NCBI RefSeq assembly: GCF_902489365.1
Contig: NZ_CABTZR010000083.1
Location: forward strand, 1-8,593
Direction: 5' to 3'
Source of the DNA: an uncultured Corynebacterium sp.
Lineage (GTDB): Bacteria > Actinomycetota > Actinomycetes > Mycobacteriales > Mycobacteriaceae
Length of the DNA: 8,593 nt
Shown: positions 5,792 through 8,593 of the stretch, piece after piece
Position numbering within the stretch: the stretch's first letter is position 1
How the letters are laid out: each line of letters opens with the position of its first letter
Program-made: the position numbers and the translations under genes
The notes under the pieces: generated by a model
Seen by the model: the letters and a program-made list of their open reading frames with translations, nothing else
Told to the model about the DNA's origin: nothing
Database searches by the model: none

Positions 5792-5825
5792 GGGCGTCGA
5801 CGACAATTAAGTTGGGGTATTAACT

Positions 5826-7952
5826 GTGGCACAAGAAGTGCTTAAGGATCTGAACAAGGTCCGCAACATCGGCATCATGGCGCACATCGATGCGGGTAAG
5901 ACCACTACCACCGAGCGCATTCTCTTCTACACCGGTATTAACCGTAAGGTCGGCGAAACCCACGATGGTGGCGCGACCACTGACTGGATGGAGCAGGAGA
6001 AGGAGCGCGGCATCACCATTACGTCCGCTGCTGTGACCTGTTTCTGGAACAACAACCAGATCAACATCATTGACACCCCGGGCCACGTGGACTTCACCGT
6101 TGAGGTTGAGCGCTCCCTGCGTGTTCTCGATGGCGCTGTTGCTGTCTTCGACGGTAAGGAAGGTGTCGAGCCGCAGTCCGAGCAGGTGTGGCGCCAGGCT
6201 GCTAAGTACGACGTCCCGCGTGTCTGCTTCGTCAACAAGATGGACAAGCTGGGCGCTGACTTCTACTTCACCGTTCAGACCATCATCGACCGCCTCGGCG
6301 CTAAGCCGTTGGTTATGCAGCTGCCGATCGGCGCTGAGGATGACTTCGACGGCGTCGTCGACCTGATCAACATGCAGGCCATCACCTGGCGCGGCAAGAC
6401 CGAGATTGGTACCGATGGCACCATCGAGGAGATCCCGGCCGAGCTGCAGGAGAAGGCTGAAGAGTACCGCGAGAAGCTGCTCGAGACCGTTGCTGAGTCC
6501 GACGAAGAGCTCATGGAGAAGTACTTCGGCGGCGAAGAGCTGACCGTTGAGGAAATCAAGGGCGCTATCCGCAAACTGACCGTGAACTCCGAGATCTACC
6601 CGGTCTTCTGCGGTACCGCTTACCGCAACAAGGGTGTCCAGCCGCTGCTCGATGCCATCGTTGACTACCTCCCGAACCCGCTGGACATCGGTGAAGTCAA
6701 CGGCACCTCCCTCGACGGTGAGGAGACCCTGACCCGTAAGCCGTCCGTCCAGGAGCCGTTCTCCGCACTGGCCTTCAAGATTGCCGTCCACCCGTTCTTC
6801 GGCAAGCTCACCTACGTGCGCGTCTACTCCGGCCAGGCTATCCCGGGCGAGCAGATGCTCAACTCCACCAAGAACAAGAAGGAGCGCGTGGGCAAGCTCT
6901 TCCAGATGCACGCGAACAAGGAGAACCCGGTCGAGCACGCCGACGCCGGTAACATCTACGCGTTCATCGGTCTGAAGGAAACCACCACCGGTGACACCCT
7001 GTGTAACCCGGACAACCCGATCATCCTCGAGTCCATGGACTTCCCGGATCCGGTTATCCAGGTTGCGATTGAGCCGAAGACCAAGGCTGACCAGGAGAAA
7101 CTGGGTACCGCTATCCAGAAGCTCGCCGAAGAGGACCCGACCTTCACCGTTCACCTCGATGAGGAGTCCGGCCAGACCGTTATCGGCGGTATGGGCGAGC
7201 TGCACCTCGACGTTCTGGTTGACCGCATGAAGCGCGAGTTCAAGGTTGAGGCAAACATCGGTAACCCGCAGGTTGCTTACCGTGAGACCATTCGCAAGAA
7301 GGTCGAGTCCCTCGACTACACCCACAAGAAGCAGACCGGTGGTTCCGGCCAGTTCGCAAAGGTCATCGTCACCATCGAGCCGTACAACCCGGATCCGGAG
7401 GAGCTGGAAGAGGGCGAGTCCGCAACCTACAAGTTCGAGAACTCCGTCACCGGTGGCCGCGTTCCGAAGGAGTACATCCCGTCCGTCGACGCTGGTATCC
7501 AGGACGCTATGCAGTACGGCTTCGTCGCTGGCTTCCCGCTGGTGAACATCAAGGCCACCCTCGAGGATGGCGCTTACCACGACGTTGACTCCTCTGAGAT
7601 GGCCTTCAAGCTCGCCGGCTCTCAGGTCCTCAAGGAGGCCGTCGCTAAGGCTAAGCCGGTTCTGCTGGAGCCGATCATGGCCGTTGAGGTCGTGACCCCG
7701 GAGGAGTACATGGGTACCGTTAACGGTGACATCTCCTCCCGCCGTGGCCAGGTCTTCGCTATGGAAGACCGCTCCGGCGCCAAGGTCGTCAAGGCGAAGG
7801 TTCCGCTGTCCGAGATGTTCGGCTACATCGGTGACCTGCGTTCTTCCACCGCTGGCCGTGCAAACTTCACCATGGTCTTCGACTCTTACGCTGAGGTTCC
7901 GTCCTCCGTGGCACAGGAGATCATCGAGGAGCGCACCGGCGCCAAGGCCTAA
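5826..7952 (+). CDS. fusA: Translation elongation factor G (EF-G)
   Basis: Full-length EF-G, 708 residues, the GTPase that drives tRNA-mRNA translocation and, with the recycling factor, ribosome splitting. GTPase motifs are intact: G1 AHIDAGKTT (19-27), switch I with RGITITSAA, G3 DTPGH (83-87) and G4 NKMD (137-140). After the G and G' insert (to about residue 290) come the beta-barrel domain II (about 310-400), domain III with GGMGELHLDV, domain IV with the GGSGQFAKV segment, and the C-terminal domain V ending VAQEIIEERTGAKA. The start is GTG at 5826 after a GGGG (5815-5818), and the N-terminus MAQEVLKDLNKVRNIGIMAHID matches family alignments. Codon use is the strongly biased pattern of highly expressed genes. 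Between rpsG and fusA there is room for its own promoter, so expression may be partly separate from rpsL-rpsG. Confidence 0.99.
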   Translation: MAQEVLKDLNKVRNIGIMAHIDAGKTTTTERILFYTGINRKVGETHDGGATTDWMEQEKERGITITSAAVTCFWNNNQINIIDTPGHVDFTVEVERSLRVLDGAVAVFDGKEGVEPQSEQVWRQAAKYDVPRVCFVNKMDKLGADFYFTVQTIIDRLGAKPLVMQLPIGAEDDFDGVVDLINMQAITWRGKTEIGTDGTIEEIPAELQEKAEEYREKLLETVAESDEELMEKYFGGEELTVEEIKGAIRKLTVNSEIYPVFCGTAYRNKGVQPLLDAIVDYLPNPLDIGEVNGTSLDGEETLTRKPSVQEPFSALAFKIAVHPFFGKLTYVRVYSGQAIPGEQMLNSTKNKKERVGKLFQMHANKENPVEHADAGNIYAFIGLKETTTGDTLCNPDNPIILESMDFPDPVIQVAIEPKTKADQEKLGTAIQKLAEEDPTFTVHLDEESGQTVIGGMGELHLDVLVDRMKREFKVEANIGNPQVAYRETIRKKVESLDYTHKKQTGGSGQFAKVIVTIEPYNPDPEELEEGESATYKFENSVTGGRVPKEYIPSVDAGIQDAMQYGFVAGFPLVNIKATLEDGAYHDVDSSEMAFKLAGSQVLKEAVAKAKPVLLEPIMAVEVVTPEEYMGTVNGDISSRRGQVFAMEDRSGAKVVKAKVPLSEMFGYIGDLRSSTAGRANFTMVFDSYAEVPSSVAQEIIEERTGAKA

Positions 7953-7955
7953 CTT

Positions 7956-8057
7956 TTAGGCCCCTGCCGCAAAGGCGTACATGCGGGGCTGGTAGTCTTC
8001 GCCAGTGGAAGACCAGTTCCGCGCCTTGGGGTAGCGGTCGGCTGAGCGCACACGCAT
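7956..8057 (-). CDS. Possible small antisense ORF or gene remnant between fusA and tuf
   Basis: On the minus strand an ATG at 8057-8055 opens a 33-residue frame, MRVRSADRYPKARNWSSTGE and onward, ending at TAA 7958-7956, four bases past the fusA stop. The same frame is open upstream to a TGA at 8120-8118 but contains no other ATG, GTG or TTG start. Composition is protein-like: aromatic and charged residues are well mixed, and third codon positions are mostly G or C, as in the real genes here. There is no ribosome binding site directly before the ATG; GGGAGGG (about 8080-8086 on the minus strand) is too far away. It could be a true short gene convergent to fusA, the 3' remnant of a decayed larger gene, or chance. 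I recognise no family. Confidence 0.25.
   Translation of the reverse strand: MRVRSADRYPKARNWSSTGEDYQPRMYAFAAGA
7960..7989 (+). terminator. Hairpin just after fusA, no clear T-run
   Basis: GCCCC (7960-7964) pairs with GGGGC (7985-7989), and the stem continues with GC/GC after one bulged T. A small inner CGC/GCG helix can form in the loop. It begins 8 bases after the fusA stop, where a terminator is expected, but is followed by TGGTAGTCTTC and not by T's. A second stem, GTCTTC/GAAGAC at 7995-8000 and 8008-8013, follows directly. Together they may protect the fusA 3' end. Confidence 0.4.
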
Positions 8058-8163
8058 GATGTGGGTTGAGCCGGCCGTTACCCTCCCAGGATCCGTTAAT
8101 TTGATTCTTGTCGAGGGTCAACGTCCGCACGTGTTGGGCGGGGTTACCTCCTATTTAGGCAGT
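8014..8163 (+). other. Remainder of the fusA-tuf gap
   Basis: Apart from the minus-strand frame ending near fusA, I see no gene on the + strand here. A separated inverted repeat pairs ACCCTC (8080-8085) with GAGGGT (8113-8118). Nothing resembles a tRNA or other known RNA. The tuf promoter begins at the end of this stretch. Confidence 0.4.
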
Positions 8164-8192
8164 TTGAAAAAACTGCGGCATAAATCTAGGAT
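8164..8192 (+). promoter_or_regulatory. Promoter of tuf (TTGAAA - 17 - TAGGAT)
   Basis: TTGAAA at 8164-8169 and TAGGAT at 8187-8192 are separated by exactly 17 bases. Both are close to the sigma-A-type consensus, and TAGGAT fits the corynebacterial TAnnnT -10. This is the best promoter in the window, as expected for one of the most highly expressed genes. Transcription should begin near 8199, giving a leader of about 117 bases. The -35 box sits within a perfect palindromic hairpin, GCAGTTT-GAAA-AAACTGC (8159-8176). Confidence 0.75.
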
Positions 8193-8230
8193 CGTGTAAC
8201 TGGCACGTAAGAAAGCGTCATTAGCGCTTA

Positions 8231-8292
8231 TGGGCTTCGGCTCGAAGTGCCAATGGCAATACAAACCACGTGGCTGCGAAATACGTAGCCGC
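8231..8292 (+). other. Structured 5' leader of the tuf mRNA
   Basis: Two stem-loops lie in the predicted tuf untranslated region. The first (8231-8252) pairs TGG with CCA and CTTCG with CGAAG around a GCT loop, with a small internal loop. The second (8270-8292) is nine base pairs around AAATA, including two G-T wobbles, and overlaps the palindrome CCACGTGG (8266-8273). The second ends 10 bases before the strong AGGAGG ribosome binding site (8303-8308), which is left free. Such a leader may stabilise the message. Confidence 0.45.
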
Positions 8293-8315
8293 CATAGAGT
8301 CCAGGAGGACAAACA

Positions 8316-8593
8316 GTGGCAAAGGAGAAGTTCGAGCGTACGAAGCCGCATGTGAACATCGGCACCATCGGACACGTCGACCACGGCAAGACCACCACCA
8401 CCGCAGCGATCACCAAGGTTCTGGCTGACGCTTACCCGGAGGAGAACACCGCTTTCGCCTTCGACATGATCGACAAGGCTCCTGAGGAGAAGGAGCGCGG
8501 TATTACCATCAACATCTCCCACGTTGAGTACTCCACCCCGAAGCGCCACTACGCACACGTGGACGCCCCGGGCCACGCCGACTACATCAAGAA
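8316..8593 (+). CDS. tuf: Translation elongation factor Tu, N-terminal part (3' truncated by window end)
   Basis: The first 92 residues of EF-Tu, the GTPase that delivers aminoacyl-tRNA to the ribosome. The GTG start at 8316 follows a near-perfect AGGAGGAC (8303-8310). The chain MAKEKFERTKPHVNIGTIG leads into G1 GHVDHGKT (19-26), the switch I segment ending ERGITIN (60-66), and the G3 motif DAPGH (83-87), where most bacteria have DCPGH; Ala at this position is the usual form in Corynebacterium as I recall it. The frame is still open at the last base of the window (ADYIKN region). Codon use is strongly biased, as for fusA. It has its own consensus promoter 120 bases upstream, so it is not dependent on fusA transcription. 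Confidence 0.98.
   Translation, partial: MAKEKFERTKPHVNIGTIGHVDHGKTTTTAAITKVLADAYPEENTAFAFDMIDKAPEEKERGITINISHVEYSTPKRHYAHVDAPGHADYIK

Noticed and set aside
5820..7580. 586-codon open frame on the minus strand opposite fusA
   Set aside because: It is an antisense shadow caused by strong codon bias in fusA. The translation is a Leu/Val/Asp-rich low-information mirror with no domains, and EF-G on the + strand is certain.
1..8593. CRISPR arrays, insertion sequences, phage or toxin-antitoxin systems
   Set aside because: No regularly spaced direct repeats, transposase or integrase genes, terminal repeats or small paired toxin genes are visible.

Overview
The window looks like a chromosomal segment of a Corynebacterium-type actinobacterium. 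The evidence is protein similarity recalled from that genus (EF-Tu starting MAKEKFERTKPHVNIG with a DAPGH G3 motif, actinobacterial S12, S7 and EF-G), a GC-rich codon pattern, GTG starts for fusA and tuf, and TAnnnT-type -10 boxes. Genus is an inference; species cannot be read from the sequence. All confidently called genes are on the + strand.

Layout. Bases 1-138 hold the 3' end of an unidentified gene with high-expression codon choice. Bases 139-640 are a roughly 500-base non-coding stretch rich in inverted repeats, including a perfect 14-bp stem followed by a short T-run. Bases 641-750 carry a THI-box (TPP) riboswitch ending in the ribosome binding site of ykoE. It heads ykoE-ykoD-ykoC, an ECF-type importer for thiamine or its hydroxymethylpyrimidine (HMP) precursor: membrane S-like subunit, fused double ATPase, and EcfT-like transmembrane coupling subunit. 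A small P-loop kinase-like gene of unknown substrate follows in the same direction about 54 bases after ykoC. Then comes the str cluster: rpsL, rpsG (6-base gap), a 302-base regulatory gap, fusA, a 363-base gap, and the 5' part of tuf, which runs off the window.

How it works together. TPP binding to the riboswitch should lower production of the importer when thiamine pyrophosphate is plentiful. The kinase may or may not belong to the same pathway. The str genes encode two small-subunit ribosomal proteins and the two main elongation GTPases. Unlike the tight E. coli arrangement, rpsL/rpsG, fusA and tuf each appear to have their own promoter and structured leader, so they can be set separately.

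Most genes here are ordinary housekeeping genes. No unmistakably new system is visible. The parts most worth a second look are the structured non-coding stretch before the riboswitch, the kinase next to the thiamine transporter, paired alternative hairpins over the fusA promoter, and a short coding-like frame on the minus strand between fusA and tuf.
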